Part shown: one piece after another, positions 33,801-48,800 of the stretch
How positions within the stretch are numbered: the first letter of the stretch is position 1
Layout: every line of letters begins with the position of its first letter
Origin: Reticulitermes lucifugus
Lineage: Eukaryota > Arthropoda > Insecta > Blattodea > Rhinotermitidae
NCBI GenBank assembly: GCA_026260175.1
Contig: JAKCWW010000373.1
Coordinates: 33,186-97,185 of the forward strand
Length of the DNA stretch: 64,000 bases
Direction: 5' to 3'
Notes under the pieces: model-generated
Databases searched by the model: none
What the model was told of the DNA's origin: nothing
What the model saw: the letters and a program-made list of their open reading frames with translations, nothing else
Made by a program: the position numbers and the translations under genes

Positions 33801-36800
33801 TTTTATTATAAATGAGTGGTTTCTGCTGGGTAAGTCTTTGTTGTGAGTAGTGTTTAGTACCCTTTTCTTGTCCATTTACTTTTCGTACCTTATACTGACT
33901 TGTTCTTTTACTATACTGAGGCCACAGAAAGAAGTTCATATTTGGTGGGGATGATGGTGCTCAAGGCTTCATCTATCTGCCTACTGTTGTATTCCCCTCC
34001 AGCATATGCCAACTAGCACAGAGTGCTTCTGTCTAGTGAAGTGATCAAGCCCTGTTCCAACACTTGTGTGAAGAGAATGACTGGAGGGGAATATACAGAA
34101 GTATGCTAAAAGAGGAAGAGTAACAGCTCAGGGGTGATGTGGAGGGTGTCCGTACATGAAATTGCATTCCATGGCATTAGTATAAGTTACAATAATGCTA
34201 TTAGTCACATAATATTATACAATGGTTCCACTTAGGGCACGACAAATTCCAGGTACCAGATCACCATGCTATCTAAAATTTTTATTGTGATGCACAATAT
34301 TTTCTGCAGTATTCTGGTAAAATTTTCTGTAGTTTCTAATGGTTGGTAGAAATGTATGGAACACTGTGATTGGCATATCTACTAAGCTGGAATGAATCAT
34401 AGTATATCTACATGTGCACTATAGAGATTCCCATTTTAACACCTTGCTCCAGACACATGCCAAACAATGCTTTGTACATGTGCCTCGCCCAGTACCAGCA
34501 AGTCAGACCCTGTTACATTTTATCACAAAAATGCATCCCGTTTGTGGGTGATGCAGAGCTGCTGCCACCAATCCACAGATCTGTACCGTAGGTCACTGGG
34601 TAGTCACTTCACACTGAAAATGGAGACAGCATGGATCTCTGTAACAGCAGCAGTACAGCCTGTCTCTCTGTATGGTACCATGACTCACAAACAGGATCCA
34701 CACTACTGTTAAGCAACCACAAAATCCCAAGCTTTTGTTACACATTGCACTCTGATAAATAACTCTACTGGTAGAGGAAGCTGTTCGGAGATATCTTTCG
34801 ACATAGAGTAATAGTTAGTTATATCAGTCTGTATGTGAAAACCACTGACAAAATACAGTACTGTACATATCCAATCTTTTTTTTATGTACTGGTCTGTAA
34901 TGTTTGGAGGTCACATTACAGTATAGCCATTTATTTACATCTGTTTAATTATTTCTTAATTTCATGTTATTTTATACCCTGCCTCTGTACACTGGAAGAG
35001 TTTTCAGTCTGAATTCTATTTTCTGTGTATATACAGTATATATTGCTCATTACATACATGAAATTGGAATTTCTGATTTGTATATCAATGTAATTTGAAC
35101 TACTGTCAATTTAAACCTTGTACCAAATCCACTCGACTGTGCCCCCCCCCCCCAAAAAAAAAGGTCCTACGCTAATTATTTCAGATAACTGAACTTATTT
35201 TATTGTGTTCATAGAGTCTGTGGTGCCGTAAAACTTCATGTGTTTGACAGTATAAATCATGGCCCTGGATATAATGTGTTTTTCTGCAGTTTAGATTCAT
35301 TTTGAATCCAAAGTTTGATACCTACTTCACCAATCTTCAATTAAAATTTTGTTTCTTTCAATTTTTTCAATGTCTTTGTCTTCAAATACATCTCTGTTAT
35401 GTTTGTGAAAATTTTAAGTCTAGCACCACACACAAACAAAAAATATAATTCCAAAAAATGTAGTTTTCATCTACCAAAATCCATTGACAATACTCATAGA
35501 ACCCCTACAGAATTATTATGAATGCAGTAGAATCTCCATTTAATGACACTTTGGATTTGCCCTCATTTAAGATATAATTTGTATAGTCGTGTCCCCCTTA
35601 TCTCAGTGATGCATGCCCTCTATATAATATTTTCCACAGTGGGGTTTTCATACCCATTGTCCCTCAGAGGAACATTAAATGTGGCTTACATGTTAAAATT
35701 AATAAAATCTGCCTAGTAGGATTTGTCAGCAGCAAAAGGGTTGAACTTCTGTCTGCTTCTGTCTCATATCAAAATACAGTGTTAGCCCACTGAATATCTA
35801 AATTTCAGCTTTTTTCATTCCACATTTATATTGTTGGCAATCAGGTACAATATCACTGTAGACAATACAGTGTTCTGCTTCAAAATATTTAACCCTTTCC
35901 ATGATTTGCAGATACCGACCATAAATAATGTCTGTTTTGGTTTGGATGTGTTTGGTATTTTAAAAGGTCAGTGACTGAAACTTGATATGCCATTTCCTGA
36001 CAGTTGAAGCTAGTTGTGGCTTTTCAACATGAAATCAACTAACAGAAGATCTGTTGGAATAGAAATCAACATGGAAAGGGTTAACACAGTAGAATTATTT
36101 AATGCATTTGTTAAGTGCCCCAGCATTATACATGGCATGGAGATACACTTCAGTGCCAAAACTAATTTTTAAATAGTCAGATGGTCTTAAAGTGTCTGAC
36201 TCTCTTAACATATGTACTAAACGTTGACTATGTTCTTAATGAAGCTTCATATTTCAAATTCTGTGTGAAACATGTCTGATTACTGAAATGGTTTCCTTAT
36301 ATCACAATGCCCATACCACATAGATCATTGTTCAAGGAGAACTCGTCCTTAGTCTACAATGTAGGGCATTGCTAAGTAGGTAGTTATTTGTTATTTAAAG
36401 TGCTGTAATAAACTTATAATTACAAAAATAATTTAAGCCATGCAATATAAAACAGACTGTATTAATTTTTGTGTGTTGGACTATAATGAGCAGAACAGTT
36501 CAACCTTGCAGATAGCATGCCAGTCTGCTAAATATGCAGACTGATGAATTGTGAGCTTTCATGTGCATAAATCCCACAGTAAAGAGAATAACGTATGAGA
36601 ATTTAATGTTATGTGTACAGATTGAGTTTTAAAGGTAATAACGGAATGTTGAAATGTTTCATTGTTATCCAAATTCTGAATGCATTATCCATCACACAGG
36701 CAAATGGTATAATATTTTATATTCTAACAGCAAACGGGTTATACTCTTTCATATATTCTCTACTTCTGGGTACTCTGAAGCACATAGTATGTGTGTCTAT

Positions 36801-39800
36801 GTGTGGAAGCAAAGGAAGGAATACCATGTAAGTTTTAGGTTAAAACGGACCTTTCAGAGGAACATACCATCTCCATCTTTGAGGTTGAAGGAATTAGGTC
36901 CAGTTAAGCACTGAAGTGATTTGGGGAGGTGGGGAGGGGATGTAGGTAAGTCAGGATTGCAAGTAATGTGGCTAATCAGAACCACAGAGTAGGAGGGATG
37001 GGAGAGAGCACTTACCATGTAAATAATAAAGCCACTTACTGTAATTGCTTATAGGAATTATTGAACAAAGGGATTGTAGCAGTATAGTCATTTGTTCTGT
37101 AACAAATCGGGGTAGACATGCAGCCTTGTCTTGCCTATCCATTTCAGGTAATGTGAGATTTGAGGGTCTAACAGTGGTGCTGAGGAAGATTTACAGCTTT
37201 ATGATTGGGCGATAGGTTTCCGATGTTTCAAAGGATTTGATTGCCTTTGAGGCATTGAAAACTACTGGTCCACTGCCCAGAAGACGTGAATCTGTTGTCA
37301 GCATGTTAAGACAAACCGAATTATTATTTCATTCCTTTACATAGAATGTTTTGGCATACTGCTCTGTTAGTATTTTGAGTTGCTGAATATCAATTTATAT
37401 ATTCAACCATAAACATTCATACTTAATATTCATGTTACTGAATGATGGCATGATACAAAGTATAAAACTACATAGTTGGGGCTCTGTCCAGGTTTTGTCC
37501 ACTGCAAATAATAGAAAATATACAATACAAATTATGGGAATGTCCATGAACACCTAAAACCAAGACAGAAAGAGAAGCTGTAACTAATTTCTGCAGATAC
37601 TGATTGCAGGTAAATACATATAGGTAGTCAACTGACAGAGGTGGTTCAGTGATTGAGAATAGCTCTTTCTGTCAGACCCAACTCAGTAGGTGCCTCCCCA
37701 TCATTTCACCTGAGGACGGCAACGTATCCAGTATCCGAAATGTTGTGTTCTGTTTGTAATGTGAGACAACCAACAAAGCCCAGAGGTAGTTATCCTGAAT
37801 AAAAATGTATATTTACTAGTGGAAGTTGTGTTTTTAAAACATATTAAATAACAAGATTTTACTTAATGAATAAATCTATCAACCAGTTGTAATATTAACA
37901 GAATTTCAGTTAATTTGCTAGAGAGCTGATGAAAGATTGTCATTTGCACTATAGTAACATTTATTGTGGCTTCCATAGATCATTTGTCATTTGTTGTGTT
38001 AAAACTATTACCTTCTGATATGTTTAGCTCAAGTTACAGCAAATATTGGTACCAAAATAAACTAGCAGCTGAAGTATCAATTGGTACAGTCACTTTACTA
38101 TTCACGGTCTTTATAGAATCCTTTTTTATTTTAGTGTGTACTAACTAGAGCATACACATTATAGAGACAAACTGTAGGTGGCATGTGAAAGCAAAGTAAT
38201 GAAAATTACTTTTTGTCAACTTCCAATCCTGTAAGAGAATATAAATATCAAGTAGACAAAGTTTTTCCAGCTTGGAGAACAAACGTCCATAGCAGCTGTG
38301 AGAGGAATATTTTTTGTTCATAACACAAAAGTTGCACCCTATAGGAAATTAATTTGCAATCAGATGAAAGGGATGAGGTCAGTGATCAGTAAACCAGTGG
38401 GTTAAGAGACTGTGGTAGATGCAGGGAAAGCATCCCTAGGAATCCATTAAAGTCGCTTAAATGTGTATTTGTTTAACTAAACATTCTGCATTTAACACAG
38501 CATCAGATTGCATAGCGAAATTGCATGAATGTGCATATGAATTTCAGTGCTTTGAATGTTACAGGAAGCACTCTTGATATTTACCCATGGCCCTCATACC
38601 ACGTTTATGTTTTTGATAAAGGCACCTTTCACACTAAACTTTTTCTTCTCTTTTAGATTATGGTCTTCTTTGTTGTGATGCTGTGTAATTCGATAGATAG
38701 GCACAAACAGTTTGGAGGAACCTTCGAACTCCATCTTCAGGGTTGAATAGAGTGCCGAGCTGGAAGGCTATATTTTCTTTTCTTTTGCTGACAAAACAAC
38801 TTATTTCAGGGATGCAGGTTTCCATGGGCTGACCCATAGCTTCAGTCCCGACACTCACCTCCCTATATCATGTACCATGTTTTCCTGCTCAGTTACTCTT
38901 CTACCCTGAAGACTGTGGCAGAAGAAGGTCTTTTATAATGCTGGTACCTATCTACCAAACTGCAGATACCATATACCTGTTTCATGTGTTGTTTCCAGGT
39001 CCTGTTTAGTATAGGATCTGAAGTGACACAAATTGGGTCTATTAATCGCACTTTCACATGTGACTTACTGTTTGTTTCTATAGTGCCGAGTGCTGGGACA
39101 GTGCTGGTACTCACATCTGGCAGAAGCAATACTAATTTATATATAATCATAGCTGCATCCTGACTGTATAGTTCTTGAAGTCTTTTAGTCATTGATTTGT
39201 AATTCCTTCTTGATTTTTGTGTTTTACAAAATAGGTGCCAGTATGATATATCATTGCCTGCTGCTAGAAAGAAAGCCCTCATATGTGTATGTCTGAACTC
39301 ATTTAAGTTTAAAATTGCACAAAAGTATAGTAAAACCCACCGTAATGTGATTTAATACATGTGTCTCTTTCCACCTTCCATACATATTTGCATGAATTAT
39401 GATTAATTGTAACAAATTATAGGCCTGTTATTCTGTGGTGGCCACTGGGTTTTGGCTGCACTGGAAACTTAATCAAGAGCACTCTCGCAAATTTACCCGT
39501 CAGGTGATGTTCGAAAGAAATTAAGCATGGAAAGTTGGTGTGTTGACACTAGCTAACATATAAACTCTCATTAATTGATGCTGTCTGTGTCCCATGTGAG
39601 TACAAGATAAAAGTAGCGCACCTGAACAACAGATGTAAAAGTCTGTCTCAAATCTTTTGGCACAGCCATATAATTTCTCTGTAAAATTAACAATAAATCT
39701 CATGTCAATTAACATGTAATGTCTGCCAGCAAATGTATAATTTTACTGATACAGATATCTGAACTCATTGCTCAGTGTGCAGGCCACCATAAAATAATAG

Positions 39801-42800
39801 GACAGTAGCACTGTCATGAAAACGTTGTGTTCTTACAGTACAATATAAGTTTCTTTCCTCTACTTCCTGTAGAGTGTGTGATTGTGTCAACTCTGCATTG
39901 TTGGTTTGTTTCAGGCATGAAGTCCCCGTTACCTCCGACCCTATCACCATAGTTCACATGGACGAGGACATTGTGGTTGTTAACAAACCTGCCTCCATCC
40001 CTGTAAGTGGGCAACAAGACTGCCTGTCTCTGTCTCTCACAAATACATTGTCTTGTTTTGTGCAGCACCATACATTAACCTATAGTTCCTCCTCAACCAT
40101 CTCTGCATTCCTAAAACAACATTTGCATCACATATCATTAGCAACTGCTGTTTCTGTATGCACATACATATCTGCTTCAAAATAATCTGTGTTTCTAAAA
40201 TATATGAATGAAACATAGGCATAGGTGAGAGGGTAATATTAAACTTCGCTTCAAAATGTGGGGTATGAGTTGTGGATAGGATTCATGTGGGTCAGAATGG
40301 GGTCCAGTGACATGCTCTTGTGAACAGTGTAGTGTACTTTCAGGCTTCACAAAAGGGAAGGCATTTTTTGACTAGGTGAGCAACTTTTAGCTTCCAAAGG
40401 ACTCTGCTCATTGGAGTTGTTCAGTCGGTCAGCCTGTTTGTGTATTTGTTTGTTTGTTTCTTTCTTTCTTTGTCTGTTTGTTGATCTGTTAGCCAGTTGG
40501 TTGGTTGCTTAGTTACTGGGTTAGTTGGTTAGTTAATAAGTTAGAGTGAGTTAGAGTCACAAATTTGGTAATAAGAGAGGAATCTGGATTTTGAGGTTTG
40601 GTAAACCATCTCCTGGATTCATTCAGCCAGACTATAATCCTATTTTTTTTACCTTTTATTGCACTGGGTATATTATTTTTTATGATTTCATGATGATGTG
40701 ATTCATAAATAGACACAAAATGTGAAAGTAACAGTGCTGCCATGTATTTCACATAGCTGTTGAAGCATCAGTAAAACAGTTTACTTTTCCAACAGACACC
40801 ACTAGGGGACAAGATCAAAACATGAACACTTATTAACTTAAGGCTGGAATAGTCATATAGGCCTACATTGCAGTTAAGGGAGTTTGGACATATTTTGTAA
40901 TGATTTGAGCATTTGTGGAAAACCACTTCCCATTTTCTCATTCAGATTTGAAGTTCCTATTTGAGCCAGCAAAAGTACTGATCACTTCCTTCAGTTATTT
41001 TTTATTACCATCAGGTGCTAAAGGCTCCTTGTCCTTGTATTCTTAAGTTTGGGGGAGGAGAGCAGCACCATTAGCATGAGAGAAGTAGGCACCCAGTTAT
41101 TATGGGAATGAAAGGGAATTTTACTTATTTACTTACATGTGTATGTTTTATTCATCTTGCAATTACCATACATGTTTGCATCATTATTTTTTGGAACTGT
41201 ATAAGTTTGTAATCACAGTCTGTTGTGATGATTTATTTTTATAACACAGTTTGTACATTAGGTTAAGTGCAAAACTGTTATTGTGCTTAATTAATATTCA
41301 CCATTAAAGAAGGTAAGATCATTATGGCTTCGACAGTATGTATATCCATGTAACTTAATCGCACCAAAGACCATAAGATTTTAATTTTTATACAGCTCGT
41401 ATGGGTCAACACATTTACCTCCACTTGCCAGTAATTTCAGTTAGTTCTGTATAATTAATTGACAGAAAGAAAGAGTAGTTTTCTAAAATATCCGCAGTCA
41501 AAAAAACACGGCTGGAGCCTTTCATGCTGTACATTTATTGTATGAAGTTTATAGACCCCCTCTCAAATTAATGTTTATACATGGTAAAGTTCTCCCTACA
41601 ACGTGCCATGAAGACATCTTGGCAATGAATGAGGGTGGGTGGTCAGTGCCACGTCCCAGCTGCTTTACCCCCGGGAATAGCCCCAGTACCCATTTGACAG
41701 GAGGCTAGATGGGCCTCAGGGCTGGTGTGGACAGGTTTTGGTGAAGAGGAAATCCCTTGCCTTCACAGGTGATCAAACCCTGGACAACCCAGCCTGTAGC
41801 AAGTTGCTGTACTGACTATGCTATCCCGGCCCCTAATTAAAGTTTATACTGTGCATAAATAACACTGTAGTGGGTTTTCCTATATGTTGGTTTGTCCCTT
41901 AACAGTCATCATTTCACCATTGCTCTGTATAGTATGTCTGATGTGTCACACATTACCACAACCTCAGTCATCTGGAGTTCCTCTCCAACTTGGCGCCTCA
42001 CTGGGTTTGAAGTAAGGAGGTTTACTCAGCTGGTAAATACTCATATATTTCAGAAATGTTTGTTCCTTGTATGTGACATATACTGCAATTAGCACCTGTC
42101 AGAAGCACTAAATTTGTTGTACTAATTCAAAAACTGGTAGAATGTTTATTTAGTGTTTCCCTCTCAGCAATTGACTATGTTTATATGTCAAAATAATCTG
42201 AAATAGTATGTCTTATTTTCCTATTTGGTGTATTCATGGGAATCTGTTATGCAGTCCTCATCCCAATTATCATAGATGTGTTACTCAATATAAAAGTGAT
42301 GCAAGTGTTAGGTATCCTGTTTGACAATGAGATAGCTCCTTTGTGTGACATGTATTGCCTTGGTAGATTATACCATTCCTCTCAACTACCCATATGCCAC
42401 ATTGCTTCATTTCCTAGGTGCATACAGAACATCAGCAGCCCAAACAAACTGGGGACTACGTTTGTTTGATTTGCACCCTCAAAACCAACTTCACACACTG
42501 AGGATAAGTTTACAGTTTGAGTGTGATTTTAAGTTTAAATTCTCATTTTAGACAGGTCGATACGTTTTAACACATAAACCACCAAAGCAAATTCTAACGA
42601 GCTGTCTTTTATTTTAAGATTGCCTGGATCACCACACTTGCCTGGGTTGTCAGTCTGAGTTTGACATTGGGCAGGAACATGAATTTTCATGTTTCATTAG
42701 ACTGTCAGAAGACCTGAAGTGATGCTCAGACCAATGAAGAGAAACCCTCATGTTATGTCCAGTCCAAACACAACCATCTGTTACTTGTAAAGCAGTTATC

Positions 42801-45800
42801 ATGCTTTATGTATTCAGAATTCACTTGGTACATAAACACAGTATGAGCACAGAATGTTTAACAAGTGTCACCACTACATGTCCTCAGTATACAGAATTTA
42901 TTATGCTGATTTCTCAACAGTTTTTACAGTCCGTTCTATTTCAAACAAATACGTTCTCAGAAGTCATTTGAGTAAAATGATAATATCCTTATGAGGTGAC
43001 ATTATTAGACAAAGGGCAAAACAGACACAAAAGACAAACATAAACTTCTACACTAGTAACTAAACTAGAAGACGATGATTGACAATGAAGAATTACCTGT
43101 ATTGACAATAAATAATTACCTGCACTGTACTCATTATCTTTATCAGTCCTGAAACAAATGAATGCAACATTCAAATCACAACATAATAATGAATAAGACA
43201 GACCCTGTTAGTCATAATAAGCAGTATCGCATTACACAATTTCTGGTTGGTTCCAGAAAAAATGAGAAAGTATTTGTTCTAAGACTGGAAGCTTATGTGT
43301 GAAATTTTTGTTACAGAATATATGAAGATACGTAGGAAATAATATTTTTCATCAGTTCTTATCCTCTCCCATTACGTCACAAAATAAATAGCAATATTTC
43401 TGAAGTTGAAATTATTGAACCAATTGATAAAAACAAATGAATTTCTGCATTAGTCCCCTAACCTCATCAGGCATCATTTACAAATGTCATGCTTAAACAA
43501 AAATTAGACTTTGAGACGGTGTAAAGACATGTCTATTTATTTTTGTAGAGGTAAAGGCTAAAGCAACACCAATAACAGTCTGAGATTAGCAATGAACCAC
43601 CAACCATATTTTATGTAATTTCCATGAAACAATGTGTAATTATTTTTGTGGACTTTCTGTTTGACAATATAGAAACCATTCTTGTGCACTTTTTCTGCAG
43701 TAGTACAAAAACAGTCAAAGTTTCCTTTCAACAGTATGAAAACTACTGTGCCAATTTGCTGTTTGAAACTGTCTGTAGTAGTAAAAAGCATTGTTTTCAG
43801 AATCAAACTAGTTTTTTTCTTGCCACCAAAATTTACGTTTTGTAGCACTAATTGGGGTTATGTGTGTGAAGTTGGTTTTGAATATAATACATCTTGTGAC
43901 TCCCTGTCTGACGGGCATGCCGAGCAAAGCTTCCAGTAACATGGCAAGCGGCAGAAAGGGCTGAGCTGAGTCCTAATGTGGTTGTATTGCAGACATGAGA
44001 CCCCAGTCCTAGCAAAACCCATCAAGCTAATTCATGTAGATGAAGACATTGTGGTGCTGGATAAACCATGTTCTCTTCCGGTGAGTATGTTAGTGGGAAT
44101 TACTCTCCCAAGCTACTATAACAGCAAATCCCACAGTCTTTGTTCTGTCTTTTCCCCATTGAAATGTGCGAGAAATATCACCATTTCTTAAGAAAAGATG
44201 TACTGTTGATATTATGTGAGGGTCTAAAGATCATTCAACAATACTGATTGTATTACATAATGATAATATTAATTTGTGCTATATTAAGACTGTAACATAA
44301 AGTCTACTAAAATTTTAACAGGTGACATTCCCCATCTGTAACTATAGTCTTCACTTATAGCCCTTCCATCAGAACACTGTTATACATTATAGCCCTTTAA
44401 GGACACTTATATCACAGTTTCACTGAATATGCAAACTAAATAATTTTATATGTTAAAGGTTGCGACTGTAATACTGACTGAAGAATATGTACCTCTCACT
44501 GCTATTTATTGCTACCACCTTGTGGTTCTGCCTGTAACTACTAATAATTCTGACTGCCACATAATGACAGAATTGTTAGGCTAAGGCTGTGTCCGTACAT
44601 ATTCCTTTTCTTTCATCTTTTAAAGTTTCTAATCTAGAATTGTCCAAAATAGATTGTACTCTGTCGGTAGACACACAGAAGAATATATTTAATTTATGCT
44701 TCTTACAGATTCCGTTTATGTGTGTTACAGAAGTCTTTTAGGAAGATAAAATATTGCATTGATAGGCATACTGTGCGAGGATTGCCAGCATTTAAACAAG
44801 GCTGGAAATTTGTTATGTAATGGAGTGCACATTTGCCAGATACATCCTTTTGCTGTGCTGCATCCCTTATTGGCATTGATGTTCATTTATTGCTGTCAAG
44901 CTAACTGCACAACTGCATGGATTCGTAAAATATTTTTTCTTGTATTTTGTTAAATATTCACCATATTAAAAATGTTTTAAAATAAGAATTTCATATGTTC
45001 TTGGGCTGTCTGGTTTCGATAATGTAACTTTTAATGTGCATTGTGCTCCTTTTTAGAATATTTGTTGTAAGTTCTTTTGAGCTTCATATGAAATTGTTGT
45101 TTTATCAGGTTCATAGAAGCAAAAATTAAGAATTGCGTGTTACCTTTTAACATGGACCCACAATAACAGATTTAATTAAAATCCTTTTGGACAGCAAACT
45201 TCTAGTATTTTTGTATTGGTTGATGTATGGGGCCTGACTGGCAGGTAATATCATTATGAATGACATCCCATTATGGTATGTGAAGAGTAAACCAAACTGA
45301 GAGTGAGGCCAAGATGAAGACCAGAACCAGGACTGAGATAGGGATGGATAGACACAACTAGACACAGAGTCTAAATTTCTGTGTAATGCTGATATAACTT
45401 CACAACTTTGACTAGAGTGTTAACCAATAGGACATGCCAAACAGTGCAGAGACGAGAAGGGAACAGCACTGAGGAATACTGGAATATGTTCATATAAGAA
45501 AAGTTAATTGTGGAAAGATAAACTGTCATTGTTCTGTAACAGAAAAGGAAATAGTCATGTGTTATTTTGTTGGGAACAAGGTAGAAACTTGTGAATTTTT
45601 TATGTCAAAATTGAAGAGGATTAGTGAGAGAGAAAAAAAAAAGTCAGTGCCTCTTGTGTACAACTACAGAAAACTGACAACAGGTTTTGCAGTATAAGGA
45701 TGTAACAAGTGCAAAAGGGCATGTATGTTAAAAGCAGATAAAATCTATATATATCCAGAGAGTTAAATTGCGGAGGACAGTAAATGTTGCTGGCTAGAAA

Positions 45801-48800
45801 CAGAAACCACTCCTTGTACTGTTCTTACTGGCTGGTGATTTTGAGTTATGCTTCCCACTGTCAGTTAAGACATACAGTAAAACCCCGATTTAATGTTCCC
45901 GCATTTAGTGAAATCCCGGATTTAGTGATGATTTTTTCATGTCCTTACAATAGGTCCATATAAACAAATAAACCTCCATTTAATGAAAACCTCGATTTAG
46001 TGAAATATATTCTAATCCCCCAGCAATTCATTAAATAAGGGTTTTACTGTATTTGTAGCCTGCCTTCCTTCTGGAAAAGTTAAAAAAGAGCAGAATGTTG
46101 AAAATTCCTTGCCAACTATAAACATTCATTTCAACTTTTGAACTAGATGACTGATTTTCACGAAACTTGATGTAAACATTACACCAGTGCAATACACCCC
46201 AGTGTCGTAAATTTTGTTTTAATTTCGTACAGTAATAACAACATGCTGGATGCACAAAATTGTGAGGCAGGCACTACATTTGCAGTTAAATCTATAAATA
46301 ATGTATGGGAAGAGGCCTAGTTAGTCATTCAAACTAGGTGTGTGAAATTTGATATGGAGATAAATCATAAGCATTCCACCACATTTTATTTTAAGTGTTA
46401 TTTGTAAGCCAGTACACACAAGGAGAATTTTTGAGGTTGTCATTTGACAAATTCAGTGTGTACAGAATCTGTGCATAAGTAATTAAGTTATTCACAAAAT
46501 AATAGCAATAATAACAATAATAAACCCTACACAGTGAAGGCCTGTTCTGCAGGAGTGTGATCACCTGCAAACTGCCTTTGCCCCCATTACTCATAGGCTA
46601 GCATGCTCTGTCGGTGGGAAGGACAAATAATATAATTTTACAGAAGTTTGCCACAGTGATGTACAGCACTAAGCAACTAAGTAGCTCAGAGTATTGTTTA
46701 CATATATCTCATTATGCTCTTAGCAATATCCTCATCACATTAAGACATTAGTAAGACTTCCATTGTATCAGTAGCAGTACCCTAACCGCTGCTAACACTT
46801 GCTGTGCTGTTTCTCAGCAGTAGCCCTGCTGTTGTCAGTACTGACATGTTATGGCAGTGAAGTGCCTATTCTACTGTTGCACCCTGTCTCATACTGACAG
46901 AGTAATCACACCACTTGCCACCAATTCTTGCAATGTCTGCAATGGCCATGAACCACCAATGAACAATAGGTAGCATAGCTTGATTTTTGGGAACACATTG
47001 CTTAACGTCTTACTAGCTGGCTGCCACCACCTTATGAATTCACATTTACACTGTGGGTGCTGCATAAGAACAGTGTGGGCCTAACTGCATGGCTGACATG
47101 CACTATGATCTCTCTGACATGGGTGTATAGTGGTAGGGAAGTGGCGTGTTTGAGCCCTTAGCTGGCATAATGGCACATATGCAAGTTTATGTTATAACTC
47201 CATAATACATTATTTACAAGTAAAGAAGGTGGGGGTGAATGCATCCCTTCAACTCAGGTCTGCCCCTGCTGTGTTACCGGAATCATCTCTGCACCTGTTT
47301 GCCATTATGCCTGCACCTGTTTGCCATTATGCCTGCACCTGTTTGCCATTATGCCAACCACCATAATTAATTAACTAGTGGTCATTCTAGTGTCCTCATA
47401 GCTTCTTTAACACCTGTTCAAACTTTGAATGAATGTTCCCAGCCTTCATAGTTTGCTCTAATCGTAACAACCATTAACTGCAAGATAGCAGGTCAGCAAA
47501 ACTGAGTGTTCAAGAGTGAGATCAATGGTTTCTAGATCTCTGGGCTGGCAAGTGGTGTAATTTTTCATTAATCATGTACTCATTTACAATGGCCAGAGGG
47601 AATACCCTCCCTTTCTAACAGCTGGGTTAATAGTTATCGTAATGTCTGAAGTCTGGGGTTTTTAATGGGTAAACTTGCTGACATTTTCGTTCGCAGTTAG
47701 ACAGTTGTGTATCACCATGAATGCCATACTAAACTTTGTTGCTAGTGATACAATTGCAATGTGGGAATTCTGTGTTGCTGGTTTTTTGCTGCAGCTGTTC
47801 CATTACCTGTAACTATTACACAAAACTGTAGCTGCTCTAGAAACTCTGGCTTGTGCCACTACATTTCCATATAATGCTGATCAATTAACACTACATAACA
47901 CACATACCATGACACAGGAAATTCCTTTTGCTTGGAAAACAGAATGTAGCCTGTCTCAGCAAACTGTGTTACACCCTTACCAGTTTCTGTTCCATTGTAC
48001 TTACCATTCCATTTGCTTGTTTATGGAAGCAGTTGAAGAATATGGTTCAGAAACTTGACAAGCAACAGTACAACAATAATTTTTTTAAAAAGGGATATCT
48101 GTAATAAAAAAGGGGACTTCATTGTGTGAATAGCACTGTAACAATACACTTATGTCAGCAGTAATTGATCATCAAGTCCACTGAGGTGGAAAACTGAAAA
48201 TGTGTACTCCCTTAACTTCTTCATCCTTCCCTTGTCTTTCAAACATCTCTTCTTCATACAATTATAATTCTGAATGAACCAGCATGCCACTTACTGTTAC
48301 CTGTCCAGGGACTGACTGTGTCCATCATTGCTTTATGCAGTGTTTTCATTGTACAAGGCTATTGATCATGTGGTTTGAATTTTCACTTCTTTTAAACCAA
48401 AATGTGATTTTCTCATTCTTTGAGGGAGTCCAACAGGGGAACTGAAAAGGCTAATTAGAAAATGTAACATTTGAGCACTTGTTCTTTGTCATGTTATTAT
48501 GTCATTTTAATTTTAGATGATGTTCATTTTACAAAGAAGGTTTTACAGGATTATATTGAACCTTTGGGTTTGTTTACTAGTTGAGTGACTGTTGACCTGT
48601 GAAGAAGGATTCTGCTACATGCTCTTGTTAATTTTAATAGCATTAAACTATGTAATTTTTAGTTGTGTCCTTCCTTTCCACTTAGGTCCACCCTTGTGGG
48701 CGTTACCGCCACAACACTGTGGTCTTTATTCTCGCCAAGGAGTATAACCTGAAGAACCTTCGAACCATCCATCGGCTGGACCGCCTTACTTCTGGTCTAT

